The notes under the pieces were generated by a model that had not been told where the DNA came from, searched no databases, and was given only the letters and a program-made list of their open reading frames with translations. Positions 16,436 through 23,812 of a stretch of 23,812 bases of DNA are shown piece by piece (position 1 is the stretch's first letter; each line of letters begins with the position of its first letter). Origin of the DNA: CAJXZP01 sp049606935 (GTDB taxonomy: Bacteria > Bacteroidota > Bacteroidia > Flavobacteriales_G > Salibacteraceae). Both the position numbers and the translations under genes were made by a program. The stretch lies in the NCBI GenBank assembly GCA_049606935.1, contig JBMYWA010000035.1, positions 1 to 23,812 on the forward strand, given 5' to 3'.

Positions 16436-16527
16436 ATGAAAAATTTAAGGCGTAAATATACCATACAGAAAGTGGTTACCCATACTTTTATTGTCTAGAA
16501 ACTGACATATTTTAAACAAAGCTTAGG

Positions 16528-18444
16528 TTAATAGATAGGCTCAATAGTGGCGTACTCAAATTCGTTACCCGCAACAATTGTAAATTCAAAATTCTTTAGG
16601 GAAATATTGATTTTATCTTTATTCCAATACAAAACCTTTAATTTATAATCGCTCAATGAATGGCGGCTATTGATCACACTGGTAAATGTTGTGGTTAAAT
16701 AAGCCGTGGCCCAATTGTTTTTTTGTGTTTTGGCTTGATATTCGTCTAAGCTTATACCTTTCCACATAATTTCTTGATCTTTGTAGAATACCGAAAGGGC
16801 AATTAACCCATTATTTTGCACCGAAGATTTAAAATCTAACTTTACCTTAATTGCAGAAAATCTATTCATTGGAATTTCATCTAAGCTACGCTCAAAAACG
16901 GGTCCGTATTCGTTTTCTGCGGGAACTATGATTTCTTTAAATTGAGAAATGTAGTTATCAGCATTTGGAAATTCCCAATCTAGGTTATTGCCATTGGTTT
17001 CAAATTTAGAGTAAAACTGAGGCTCTTGAATTAAAGCTGAGTTAGCATTGTTTTGAGAAAGTAAAACTATTTCATGGTTAAGCCCCTTTTTAATGTCCAA
17101 GGTGTAAGGATACACTTCTTTGGCTAATTCTGTTAAGTTTTGTGGTAAATTACCCAGTATTATGCTTTTGTTATGTGTTTTTTGAAGTTGTTGTCTAAAT
17201 TCTACTGGACTGGGAACATCATTAAAAGTACTATGGACTTGAATTTGTGCAGAGTCAAAATACATAGATAAATACGCGGGGTTTTCATTAATAATAATCG
17301 CAGGTTTAAATTCCTCAGAATAAGTTTTACAAAACATGTACATTTCACTAAAGGGTTGGGCGTAGAAAACTTTATAGTGTTGTCTTGAATAAATAAGAGT
17401 GAACGAATTAATAAACAAAATAAGTAGGATAGATAATTGTTTTTTTCTGATGCTCCATTTGGGTAAAAAGGAGGTAATAAAAAGCAATAAAAAGGGAAAA
17501 GAGAAAAGCAACATAGAATGTTGCACAATGGGTTTAACAACAATGGAGTATACCACTCCAACCATAATGGGTATGGTAAACCAAATTAGGCTGATGATTT
17601 GCATTTTGTTCAGGCGCAGTTTCTTTGATTGATAAACTCCCAAAACAAAAATTCCCACTACCAAACAATATACCCATGTACTAAAGTGAAAGACAAATTT
17701 TAAATGATCTAAAATAAAGAGTGGAGAAGGTGCTCCAAGCCAATTAAGGCCTTTGTTACCCATCTGGTACCATAAAATGGGAAGGTGTGGAATAAATACT
17801 ATTAGGCAACCTATCATAGTTATTAAATACCATTTATAGTTGTTTTTGTTCAAAAAGAACAATCCAGTAATACCTGCAATACCCACAAACATTAATGAGA
17901 AATAGTGATTATAACTACAAAGTCCTGCCGAAAAAATAAGCCCAATAGATGTGCCCCAATTTCTGGATTCTTTAAAGAGAAAACGAGACCAAAAAATCAC
18001 AAATAATAACGAAAAGAATAAACCTGAAATGTAAGGCCTAGCAATTTGACTATACATTATGGGGAATTGCAGAGATGCTAAAAATGCTGCTGCTATTAAT
18101 CCTGAGGTACTATTAAACCAATCTTTTCCTAATTTGTAAAGAAGCCAAACACTTGCAATACCCATTGATAAAAATGGAAGTTTTACCCAAAACTCAGAAC
18201 GACCCAAAAGAGAAGTCCAGTAATAGAGAAAAACTTGAATTAAAGCAGGGTGATTGTCTTGTTCTTTAACACCATGTGTAATTACCTCGCCAATTGAATT
18301 GAAGTTAATTCGGTTAAGCGCGCTCAATTCATCATGAACATAGGGAAGCTCAAATACATTAAATAGCCGGAGTACACTGGCCACAAAAAGTAGGAATAAA
18401 AAAAGCCCTTTATCGCTGTTAAAGAGATGAAGGACTTTTTTCAT
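16528..18444 (-). CDS. GT39/PMT-like polyprenyl-phosphate-dependent membrane glycosyltransferase
   Basis: An integral inner-membrane glycosyltransferase of the PMT/ArnT/PF13231 group, which transfers a sugar from a polyprenyl-phosphate donor to protein or lipid on the outer side. The first loop carries the acidic motif LPYVHDELSAL (Asp38-Glu39) and then DNHPALIQ (Asp63, His65, Pro66), both typical of this class, followed by RSEFWVKLPFLSMGIAS. About eleven or twelve hydrophobic segments fill residues 12-375 (for example LIAAAFLASLQFPIMYSQIA). Residues about 430-638 form an extra soluble region without membrane segments. Its last 130 residues are strand-rich (RFSAIKVKLDFKSS, ALSVFYKDQEIMW, YKLKVLYWNKDKINISLKNF) and could be a beta-sandwich. 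It starts 12 bases after the TlpA-like gene, implying a two-gene operon. Acceptor and sugar are unknown. Confidence 0.82.
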   Translation of the reverse strand: MKKVLHLFNSDKGLFLFLLFVASVLRLFNVFELPYVHDELSALNRINFNSIGEVITHGVKEQDNHPALIQVFLYYWTSLLGRSEFWVKLPFLSMGIASVWLLYKLGKDWFNSTSGLIAAAFLASLQFPIMYSQIARPYISGLFFSLLFVIFWSRFLFKESRNWGTSIGLIFSAGLCSYNHYFSLMFVGIAGITGLFFLNKNNYKWYLITMIGCLIVFIPHLPILWYQMGNKGLNWLGAPSPLFILDHLKFVFHFSTWVYCLVVGIFVLGVYQSKKLRLNKMQIISLIWFTIPIMVGVVYSIVVKPIVQHSMLLFSFPFLLLFITSFLPKWSIRKKQLSILLILFINSFTLIYSRQHYKVFYAQPFSEMYMFCKTYSEEFKPAIIINENPAYLSMYFDSAQIQVHSTFNDVPSPVEFRQQLQKTHNKSIILGNLPQNLTELAKEVYPYTLDIKKGLNHEIVLLSQNNANSALIQEPQFYSKFETNGNNLDWEFPNADNYISQFKEIIVPAENEYGPVFERSLDEIPMNRFSAIKVKLDFKSSVQNNGLIALSVFYKDQEIMWKGISLDEYQAKTQKNNWATAYLTTTFTSVINSRHSLSDYKLKVLYWNKDKINISLKNFEFTIVAGNEFEYATIEPIY

Positions 18445-18456
18445 AATTGGTTTTAT

Positions 18457-19599
18457 TTATTGGGCTTTTGGTTGAAAAATGTCAGCCAACTTGGCTTCTA
18501 ATTCATCACCTCTTAAACCACGGGCAATAATTTTACCATTTGGATCTAACAATACAGTATGAGGAATAGAGCTTACTCCATAAAGTTTCGCTGCTTCGTT
18601 ACTCCAGCCTTTTAAGTCAGAAAGATGTGCCCACGTTAAATTATCCTTTGAAATGGCTTCTAACCAGTTTGGCCTTTTAGAATCGAGCGAAACTCCTAAT
18701 ACATCATAACCTTTTTCATGATATTTTGAATAGATTTCTACCATATGCGGATTCTCTGCTCGACAAGGACCGCACCAAGAAGCCCAAAAATCAATTAATA
18801 AGTAATTTCCATAAAAGGAAGAAAGGGAATGGGGTGTATCTGTACTGTCGTTCATGGTAAAATCTGGAGCCATTTTACCTACGGCACTGTTTTCTAGAAT
18901 CTCTAATTTTTTGGATAATGTAGCATACATTGTGGTGTGAGATGCTTCTGGAGAGATACTATCTACAAGAATTCTTAACTCTTCGGTTGGAAGTTGGTAA
19001 GATAGCGGATTAACCATATAAAACTGGGCTACAAAATTATTGGGATTAGCGGTTACGTAGTTTTTTAGCCACTCATCTTTTTTATCTGATAGCGAATAAT
19101 AATCTTTTTCAATTTGCTTCATGGTTACCGTATCATTTGATTCTTCGGCTACATCATATTGGGCAATTAACCCTTCCATCTTGGCATCAAAAATGGCCAT
19201 TGAATCCTTAGTGGCTAAATACTCTGAATGGGTTTCGCTCCCTGTAATTGTTTCTTGACCTGGTTTTTCAAAATCTGCAGAAATGGTAATGTTTTTATTG
19301 TCAGCAAATAGTCGTATTGAGTAATTTCTTTTTCTGTCTCCAATGGCCATGTAGTTTGCTCCTAAAACAGATCCTTCAAAGTGGAACGAGCCACTGTCTC
19401 CACTAACCGAGTCCACCAAATTCCATCCATCGTTAGTTAACAAAAACAAGAAAGCCGAATCCATAGATGTATTAGAAATGTTAACATCAATAGAATAGGT
19501 AGCAGATTTTGCCTCTTCTTTTGGAATATTATTAGAACATGAACTAATGGTAGCCATATACAAAGCACAAACCATTATAAAAACGATTGATTTCTTCAT
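18457..19599 (-). CDS. TlpA-like thioredoxin lipoprotein with N-terminal DUF4369 domain
   Basis: A periplasm-facing lipoprotein with thiol-disulfide reductase activity, probably reducing or isomerising exported proteins or supporting cytochrome maturation. The signal sequence ends at the lipobox ISSC (Cys21). Residues about 35-125 match DUF4369 in pattern (SAFLFLLTNDGWNLVDSVSG, GSFHFEGSV), a domain usually fused to TlpA in Bacteroidota. A helical linker spans about 130-240. The thioredoxin fold covers 241-380: GKMAPDFTMNDSTDTPHSLS, then NYLLIDFWASWCGPC with the redox pair Cys276-Cys279, then VSSIPHTVLLDPNGKIIARG with cis-Pro346. The 380 residues are the normal size for this architecture. The PMT-like glycosyltransferase follows 12 bases downstream. 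Confidence 0.93.
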   Translation of the reverse strand: MKKSIVFIMVCALYMATISSCSNNIPKEEAKSATYSIDVNISNTSMDSAFLFLLTNDGWNLVDSVSGDSGSFHFEGSVLGANYMAIGDRKRNYSIRLFADNKNITISADFEKPGQETITGSETHSEYLATKDSMAIFDAKMEGLIAQYDVAEESNDTVTMKQIEKDYYSLSDKKDEWLKNYVTANPNNFVAQFYMVNPLSYQLPTEELRILVDSISPEASHTTMYATLSKKLEILENSAVGKMAPDFTMNDSTDTPHSLSSFYGNYLLIDFWASWCGPCRAENPHMVEIYSKYHEKGYDVLGVSLDSKRPNWLEAISKDNLTWAHLSDLKGWSNEAAKLYGVSSIPHTVLLDPNGKIIARGLRGDELEAKLADIFQPKAQ

Positions 19600-19675
19600 T
19601 GGATTTAATTTGTTGTAAAAATAAGGATACAGGAGGGAAGTGAGAAATGGGTAAGGGCAATAATAAAAAAAGGGG

Positions 19676-19903
19676 CTACCAATTAATGTAATGAGAAAGT
19701 CCTAACCATACAGCAATCCAAGCAAGACCTTTCAATAAAAAGAAAGCAAATCCTACCCAGCCAATTCGCTTTAGCCACATCATTAATTTTTGATTTACTT
19801 CTTTCAATTTTTCAATACTTTGATTTTCTACAAAGTTAAAATTAAGAGCCGAAGAATTTTTGTTTTCTTCAGCTCTTAGCTTTAATTTTATTAATCTACC
19901 CAC
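19676..19903 (-). CDS. Small single-pass membrane protein overlapping the PD40 lipoprotein gene
   Basis: An open frame of up to 75 codons beginning with GTG, overlapping the 3' end of the PD40 lipoprotein gene by 13 bases. Residues 30-46 form a charged helix (SIEKLKEVNQKLMMWLKR). They lead into a strongly hydrophobic segment (IGWVGFAFFLLKGLAWIAVW) and a short tail, HYINW. Short membrane proteins with an IGWxGFxFFLxKG-like core are, as I recall, found next to varied genes in Flavobacteriia, without known function. An alternative ATG at 19783 would give only the 35-residue core (MMWLKRIGW onward). The GTG version would be translationally coupled to the upstream gene. Neither start has a clear ribosome-binding site. 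That this is a real gene rests on the conserved-looking core, tight spacing and strand. Confidence 0.55.
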   Translation of the reverse strand: MGRLIKLKLRAEENKNSSALNFNFVENQSIEKLKEVNQKLMMWLKRIGWVGFAFFLLKGLAWIAVWLGLSHYINW

Positions 19904-21000
19904 TCGGCAACAAATAAGTTTGTTTCATGCGTTCCTCCATTATTTCTATTAGAAGAAAATACTACATGCTTACCATCATTTGAGAATACAGGGAATGAAT
20001 CAAATACACCATCGTAGGTTACTTTTTCTAAACCTGTTCCATCTGTGTTAATCATGAATAAGTTAAATGGGTATCCTTTTTCATTTTCATGATTCGAACT
20101 AAACAAAACCTTTTTACCACTTGGGTGGAAGAAAGGAGCCCAATTTGCCCCACCTAAATCCGTTAATTGTCTTAAATTACTACCGTCTACGTTACAGATG
20201 TATAATTCCATTTCTGTAGGAGTAACCATCCCTTCGGCCAATAGGTCTTTGTATTCTTTAATTTCTTCTTCGGTTTTAGGACGAGAAGATCTAAAAATTA
20301 GTTGAGTTCCATCTGGCGAGAAGAACGCACCACCATCATAACCTAACTCAAAGGTTATTTGCTTTACGTCACTACCGTCAATGTTCATGGTAAACAATTC
20401 TAAGTCGCCAGTTCTTAAAGAAGTAAATACAATTTTATCTCCCTTTGGAGAAACTGTAGCTTCTGCATCGTAACCTTCAAAATCTGTTAATTGATTAACA
20501 ATATTACCTTCAAGATCAGCTGTGAAAATATCAAACGAAGGGTAAATTGGCCAAACGTATTTTCCATCTTCTCTTTTTTCTGGTACTGGAGGGCAAGCAT
20601 CGTTAACTAAATGCGTAGAAGCGTAAACTATGGTGGTGTCTCCTGGTAAAAAGTAAGAACAGGTAGTTCGTCCTTTTCCGGTACTCACCATTTTTGGAGT
20701 GGTGTTAATTAAATCGTCTTTCCACCATTCCGAAATAAAAATTTGATCACATGGAGCATTCCATTTATCATATTTTGCTTGAAAAACTAATTTGGAATCA
20801 TCAAAACTCCAATAGGCCTCAGCAATATCTCCACCGTTAGTGAGTTGGTGAATGTTTTTTAAATGAGTCTCTTCTTTGTAGTGAACTTCACTTTTTTTTG
20901 TGGCTCCAGAATATCCATCACTGTTTGCTTGATCTTCTGAGCTTCCACATGATGAAAGTACCAATGCTGGTACCATTAATGATAAAAAAATGTTTTTCAT
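19891..21000 (-). CDS. TolB-like PD40 beta-propeller lipoprotein
   Basis: A 369-residue lipoprotein with WD40-like PD40 (TolB-type) repeats, likely anchored in the periplasm or outer membrane and binding a partner protein or glycan; no catalytic motif is visible. The start is the ATG complementary to 20998-21000; an in-frame codon 13 residues earlier would put non-signal sequence before the signal peptide. The lipobox is LSSC (Cys18). Blade motifs recur with the F/Y-SPDG-x-x-(I/L)-x-F-x-S-x-R pattern: VSPKGDKIVFTSLRTGDLEL, FSPDGTQLIFRSSRP, FHPSGKKVLFSSNHE and FSNDGKHVVFSSNRN. Each precedes a strand of the type (L/F)-x-x-(N/D)-x-DG(S/T) then L-x-x-(I/V/L)T. It diverges from the M28 peptidase gene, and its 3' end overlaps the small membrane protein gene. 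Confidence 0.88.
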   Translation of the reverse strand: MKNIFLSLMVPALVLSSCGSSEDQANSDGYSGATKKSEVHYKEETHLKNIHQLTNGGDIAEAYWSFDDSKLVFQAKYDKWNAPCDQIFISEWWKDDLINTTPKMVSTGKGRTTCSYFLPGDTTIVYASTHLVNDACPPVPEKREDGKYVWPIYPSFDIFTADLEGNIVNQLTDFEGYDAEATVSPKGDKIVFTSLRTGDLELFTMNIDGSDVKQITFELGYDGGAFFSPDGTQLIFRSSRPKTEEEIKEYKDLLAEGMVTPTEMELYICNVDGSNLRQLTDLGGANWAPFFHPSGKKVLFSSNHENEKGYPFNLFMINTDGTGLEKVTYDGVFDSFPVFSNDGKHVVFSSNRNNGGTHETNLFVAEWVD

Positions 21001-21076
21001 TCTATAATGTTTTTGAGCCGCGAAAATAACATTTCCCATTCGTTCTAAATAACCCGATTATGGCAGATTTTTTTTA

Positions 21077-21093
21077 CTGACATTTATCTGACA
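21077..21093. repeat. Tandem CTGACA repeat at 11-base spacing in a divergent promoter region
   Basis: CTGACA occurs at 21077-21082 and again at 21088-21093, separated by TTTAT, so the copies lie about one helical turn apart. They sit in the 175-base gap between the divergent PD40 and M28 genes. This could be a paired half-site for a regulator; two 6-base copies alone are weak support. Confidence 0.3.
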
Positions 21094-21175
21094 ATAGACA
21101 TGATTTTGCTTCTGTTCTATGGCATTTGGTAGTTTAATTTCGCATCCGGAAACAATCAAATATTACAATAACAAG

Positions 21176-22405
21176 ATGAAAAATTATTTAGCTTTATTGG
21201 GGTTTTTAATGACTGTCATGGTTGGTTTTGCCCAAGATCCAAAATCGGATATGACCGAAGTAGTCAAGTATTTATCTGACGATAAATTAGAAGGGCGTGA
21301 AACGGGTACGAAAGCCGAAAGAGCAGCGGCTAAATATTTGGTTAAGCAATTTAAAAGCATTGGCCTAGAACCTAAAGGAGAAAAAGGTTTTTATCAGGAT
21401 TTTACCTACACTCCAAAACCAAACCCTCATGCTTCGGCCGAGGAAAAGGCAAAAGTCTTAGATCCTATTACTGGAAGAAATGTAATTGGATATATTAACA
21501 ATGATGCGGAGTATACCATTATTATTGGTGCACATTATGATCATTTAGGGTATGGTCAAGAAGGATCACGCTATACCGGTGAGCCAGCTATTCATAACGG
21601 AGCAGATGATAATGCAAGTGGGGTTGCTGTGATACTGGAATTGGCTAAGTATTTAAAAGAAAATAACCCGAAACATAACTATGTGATTTTAGCTTTTTCT
21701 GGAGAAGAAAAAGGATTATGGGGATCTAATTACTATATGAAAAACCCTACCATTGATACTTCAAAAATTTCGTATATGCTCAATTTTGATATGGTTGGAC
21801 GTTTGTCGGCATCGTACAAATTGGCCGTTTATGGTACTGGAACTTCTCCGGTTTTTGAGGATGTTTTGAAAAAAGCAAATGACCCAGTTAAATTTCACTT
21901 GGTGACCCAAGAATCTGGAGTAGGGCCATCTGATCACACTTCATTTTACTTGAAAGGATATCCAGTACTACATTTCTTTACAGGACAACATGAAGATTAT
22001 CATAAGCCTTCGGATGATTTTGAAAAAATCAACTTTGACGGTATGGTTTTAATACTGGATTATGTAGAAAACGTAATGAATCAATTAGAAGGATATGGAC
22101 AATTAGAATTCCGTAAAACGAAAGATCAAGATTCTAAAAAAGCACCTAAATATTCGGTTACTTTAGGGGTGGTTCCAGATTACCTTTTTGATGGTACTGG
22201 AATGCGAATTGATGGAACAAGCCCAGGTAAACCAGCTGAAAAAGCAGGTATTAAAGCCGGTGATGTGGTAATTAAAATGGGTGATATTGACGTGCCAGAC
22301 ATGATGGGGTATATGAAAGCTTTAAGCCAGTTTAAAAAAGGTCAAGAGGCAGATGTAGTAGTAGTTCGTGATGGTAAAGAAGTTACGGTTCATGTAACTT
22401 TTTAG
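21176..22405 (+). CDS. Exported M28-family metallopeptidase with C-terminal PDZ domain
   Basis: A zinc-dependent exopeptidase (aminopeptidase type) acting outside the cytoplasm. With the ATG at 21176 (MKNYLALLGFLMTVMVGFAQ is the signal peptide) it has 409 residues; an in-frame start 19 codons earlier would bury the signal sequence. The metal ligands of family M28 are in order: IIIGAHYDHLGYG (His120), IHNGADDNASGVA (Asp144/145), LAFSGEEKGLWGS (Glu177 as base, Glu178), MLNFDMVGRL (Asp205) and DYHKPSDD (His276). Residues about 330-409 form a PDZ domain (GVVPDYLFDGTGMRIDG, PAEKAGIKAGDVVIKMGDID, then VVVVRDGKEVTVHVTF), probably binding substrate C-termini or a partner. It has no lipobox, so it is soluble in the periplasm or released. 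A strong hairpin follows the stop. Confidence 0.93.
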   Translation: MKNYLALLGFLMTVMVGFAQDPKSDMTEVVKYLSDDKLEGRETGTKAERAAAKYLVKQFKSIGLEPKGEKGFYQDFTYTPKPNPHASAEEKAKVLDPITGRNVIGYINNDAEYTIIIGAHYDHLGYGQEGSRYTGEPAIHNGADDNASGVAVILELAKYLKENNPKHNYVILAFSGEEKGLWGSNYYMKNPTIDTSKISYMLNFDMVGRLSASYKLAVYGTGTSPVFEDVLKKANDPVKFHLVTQESGVGPSDHTSFYLKGYPVLHFFTGQHEDYHKPSDDFEKINFDGMVLILDYVENVMNQLEGYGQLEFRKTKDQDSKKAPKYSVTLGVVPDYLFDGTGMRIDGTSPGKPAEKAGIKAGDVVIKMGDIDVPDMMGYMKALSQFKKGQEADVVVVRDGKEVTVHVTF

Positions 22406-22420
22406 AAGCGAAAAAGAAGG

Positions 22421-22463
22421 ATTTAAAAAGCCCCGTAATCATTGATTACGGGGCTTTTTAAAT
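22421..22463. terminator. Strong two-way terminator between the M28 peptidase gene and menB
   Basis: A perfect 20-bp stem (22421-22440 with 22444-22463) closes a 3-base ATT loop. Its GC-rich core CCCCGTAATC/GATTACGGGG is flanked by A-run and T-run tails on both sides. It serves both convergent genes. Confidence 0.93.
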
Positions 22464-22477
22464 TAATTATTGGATAA

Positions 22478-23320
22478 TTATGGAAACTTAGGGAATTTGG
22501 AAAAGTCTCTTTCTCTTTTTTCTAAAAATGCATTCCTTCCTTCTACAGCTTCATCCGTACCGTATGCTAAACGAGTTGCTTCTCCTGCATATACTTGTTG
22601 GCCAACTAACCCATCATCGATGAGATTGAACCCAAATTTTAGCATTTTTATAGCCGTAGGGCTTTTAGTCATGATTTCTTGTGCCCAATCGTAACCGGTT
22701 TGTTCCAATTCATCATGGGGTACTACCTTGTTTACCATACCCATTTCAAAAGCTTCTTGAGCAGAATAATTAGCTCCTAGGAAAAAGATTTCTCTCGCTC
22801 TTTTTTGCCCCACTTGGCGGGCTAAATATGCTGATCCAAACCCACCATCAAAACTGGCTACATCCGCATCGGTTTGTTTAAAAATAGCATGTTCTTTACT
22901 GGCAATAGTCATATCGCAAACCACATGTAAACTATGGCCTCCACCTACGGCCCAACCCGGAACCAAAGCAATCACCACTTTGTTCATAAAGCGAATTTGA
23001 CGTTGCACGTCTAAGATGTTAAAGCGATTAACTCCGTTAGATCCTTTGTAACCTGAATTTGAACGAACCCGTTGATCTCCACCTGAGCAAAATGCCCAAC
23101 CACCATCTTTTGGTGAAGGGCCCTCACCTGTTAGAAGAACCACACCAATATCTTGGCTTTCATGGCAAATAATTAGGGCTTCCCATAATTCGTCTACCGT
23201 TTTTGGAGTGAATGCATTTCTACATTCCGGTCGGTTAAATGCAATTCTTGCAACTCCATTTAAGGTTTTGAATGTTATTTCTTCGTATTCCTTTTCGGTT
23301 TTCCAATTTAATTCTGCCAT
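22478..23320 (-). CDS. menB: 1,4-dihydroxy-2-naphthoyl-CoA synthase
   Basis: MenB closes the second ring in menaquinone synthesis by converting o-succinylbenzoyl-CoA to 1,4-dihydroxy-2-naphthoyl-CoA (cytoplasm, crotonase fold). The ATG complementary to 23318-23320 gives 280 residues; an in-frame start nine codons upstream would lie at or before the transcription start implied by the -7 box. Signatures are NRPECRNAFTPKTVDEL (29-45), AFCSGGDQRVR (76-86, oxyanion hole region), PGWAVGGGHSLHVVCDMTIA (121-140), and QTDADVASFDGGFGSAYLAR (149-168), followed by GQKRAREIFFLG. Asp151 stands where E. coli MenB has Gly and uses bound bicarbonate, so this is the bicarbonate-independent type, as in Mycobacterium. 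The C-terminus RERDFSKFPKFP is the usual MenB tail. It stands apart from other men genes here. Confidence 0.97.
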   Translation of the reverse strand: MAELNWKTEKEYEEITFKTLNGVARIAFNRPECRNAFTPKTVDELWEALIICHESQDIGVVLLTGEGPSPKDGGWAFCSGGDQRVRSNSGYKGSNGVNRFNILDVQRQIRFMNKVVIALVPGWAVGGGHSLHVVCDMTIASKEHAIFKQTDADVASFDGGFGSAYLARQVGQKRAREIFFLGANYSAQEAFEMGMVNKVVPHDELEQTGYDWAQEIMTKSPTAIKMLKFGFNLIDDGLVGQQVYAGEATRLAYGTDEAVEGRNAFLEKRERDFSKFPKFP

Positions 23321-23344
23321 AATTGTAGTTTCAAATTCAACCCA

Positions 23345-23352
23345 CAAATGTA
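23345..23352 (-). promoter_or_regulatory. Candidate -7 box for menB
   Basis: The minus strand reads TACATTTG, an exact TAnnTTTG match, 24 bases ahead of the menB ATG at 23320. Transcription from it would begin close to 23338, supporting the shorter MenB start. No clear TTTG -33 element is seen. Confidence 0.5.
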
Positions 23353-23440
23353 AACACTAGGTTTTTAGTTAATCATAGTTTTAGGGATGAAATACTTTAA
23401 TTTTTAATGGGACCTAAAGGGCAAAATAAATGGGTATTAC

Positions 23441-23812
23441 CTAAATTAACCAATGCCCATGGAAAGATATTTCTAAAACACTCAGGGCAATTAACCATTT
23501 CTCCTCTTCTGGAGTTGGCGTATCGTGCATTTCTAATATGGGCTGCCCCCAGTTGTTTTGATTGAAAATAACCGATAAATTGGAAGTTGGTTGCTCAGAA
23601 TAGTTTGGTGCCACCCAAATGGTTGCCAAATGACGGCCATTCATTTGTAACGGGAATTTATTATCTCCGCTCCTCCAGCTTACTGCAGCAATATTAAATG
23701 ATGCTTTAATAGGATGTTTAGCATTTCCAATCTCGGTGCCATTGGCCGAATAAATATTTCCATTTTTCTTGATTTCTCCCAAAATATCCCCGTTGTATTT
23801 AACGGTAAATTC
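23441..23812 (-). CDS. Unrecognised protein, C-terminal part, runs off the right edge
   Basis: The frame is open to the window end, so the true start lies outside; 123 codons are visible. It begins EFTVKYNGDILGEIKKNGNI and alternates short strands with turns (YSANGTEIGNAKHPIKASFN, then LQMNGRHLATIWVAPN and LSVIFNQNNWGQPILEM), ending in a helix with aromatic residues (TPEEEKWLIALSVLEISFH). There is no membrane segment or signal in the visible part. The strand-and-turn pattern of VKYNGDILGEIKKNG is loosely like tubby/LURP-type beta-barrels, but this is a guess. A TTG codon within the frame at 23782 is not a credible start, because coding-like sequence continues upstream of it. It is read in the same direction as menB, 93 bases upstream of the menB frame. 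Confidence 0.7.
   Translation of the reverse strand, partial: EFTVKYNGDILGEIKKNGNIYSANGTEIGNAKHPIKASFNIAAVSWRSGDNKFPLQMNGRHLATIWVAPNYSEQPTSNLSVIFNQNNWGQPILEMHDTPTPEEEKWLIALSVLEISFHGHWLI

Noticed and set aside
17202..17561. 119-codon frame on the same strand inside the PMT-like gene
   Set aside because: It overlaps the conserved transferase frame, and its Cys/Leu/Phe-rich translation is what an out-of-frame read of membrane helices gives.
22421..22463. A 43-base perfect palindrome considered as a mobile REP-type element
   Set aside because: Its position between convergent genes, A/T-flanked GC stem and 3-base loop are fully explained by a two-way terminator, and no second copy is seen in the window.

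Overview
The window is AT-rich, densely coded DNA that looks like the chromosome of a marine or aquatic member of the Bacteroidota, most likely the Flavobacteriia. The grounds are: an exported protein ending in a type IX secretion (T9SS) sorting domain of the YPNP type with SprB-like repeats; a TlpA/DUF4369 lipoprotein; several exported lipoproteins with an SSC-type lipobox; weak Shine-Dalgarno sites; and TAnnTTTG-type -7 boxes ahead of several genes. I see no tRNA, rRNA, CRISPR array, insertion sequence, integrase or phage gene. No gene-free stretch exceeds 300 bases, so this reads as core chromosome rather than a mobile island.

Layout. 1-4285 (minus strand): a compact unit read from a membrane-bound CapD/WbpM-type nucleotide-sugar dehydratase through a hotdog thioesterase to xseA and xseB, and possibly on into the N-terminal part of a haem-containing fatty-acid cis/trans isomerase (Cti) cut by the left edge. 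4385-5988 (plus): a ZnT9-like cation diffusion facilitator closely followed by aat. A strong two-way terminator separates it from a convergent MscS channel gene (6035-6847, minus). 6959-11866 (plus): a probable three-gene unit of long-chain acyl-CoA synthetase, NhaC-type antiporter with an extra exported N-terminal domain, and exported metallophosphoesterase. 11892-13763 (minus): recQ without an HRDC domain. 13871-16435 (minus): a T9SS-secreted protein with its own terminator. 16528-19599 (minus): a TlpA-like thioredoxin lipoprotein followed by a GT39/PMT-like membrane glycosyltransferase. 19676-21000 (minus): a PD40 beta-propeller lipoprotein overlapping a small membrane protein. 21176-22405 (plus): an exported M28 peptidase with a C-terminal PDZ domain, diverging from the PD40 gene. 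22478-23320 (minus): menB, with a clear -7 box. 23441-23812 (minus): the C-terminal part of an unrecognised protein running off the right edge.

Taken together the region is housekeeping plus envelope biology: membrane lipid state (Cti, acyl-CoA synthetase, thioesterase), ion and osmotic control (CDF, MscS, NhaC), surface glycan and secreted proteins (CapD-like, PMT-like, T9SS protein, TlpA, PD40, M28), menaquinone synthesis (MenB) and DNA repair (XseAB, RecQ). I see no defence system or wholly new machine. The points most worth checking are the Cti homologue, the acyl-CoA synthetase/antiporter/phosphoesterase unit, the small protein coupled to the PD40 lipoprotein, and two short symmetric or repeated sequences in promoter regions.
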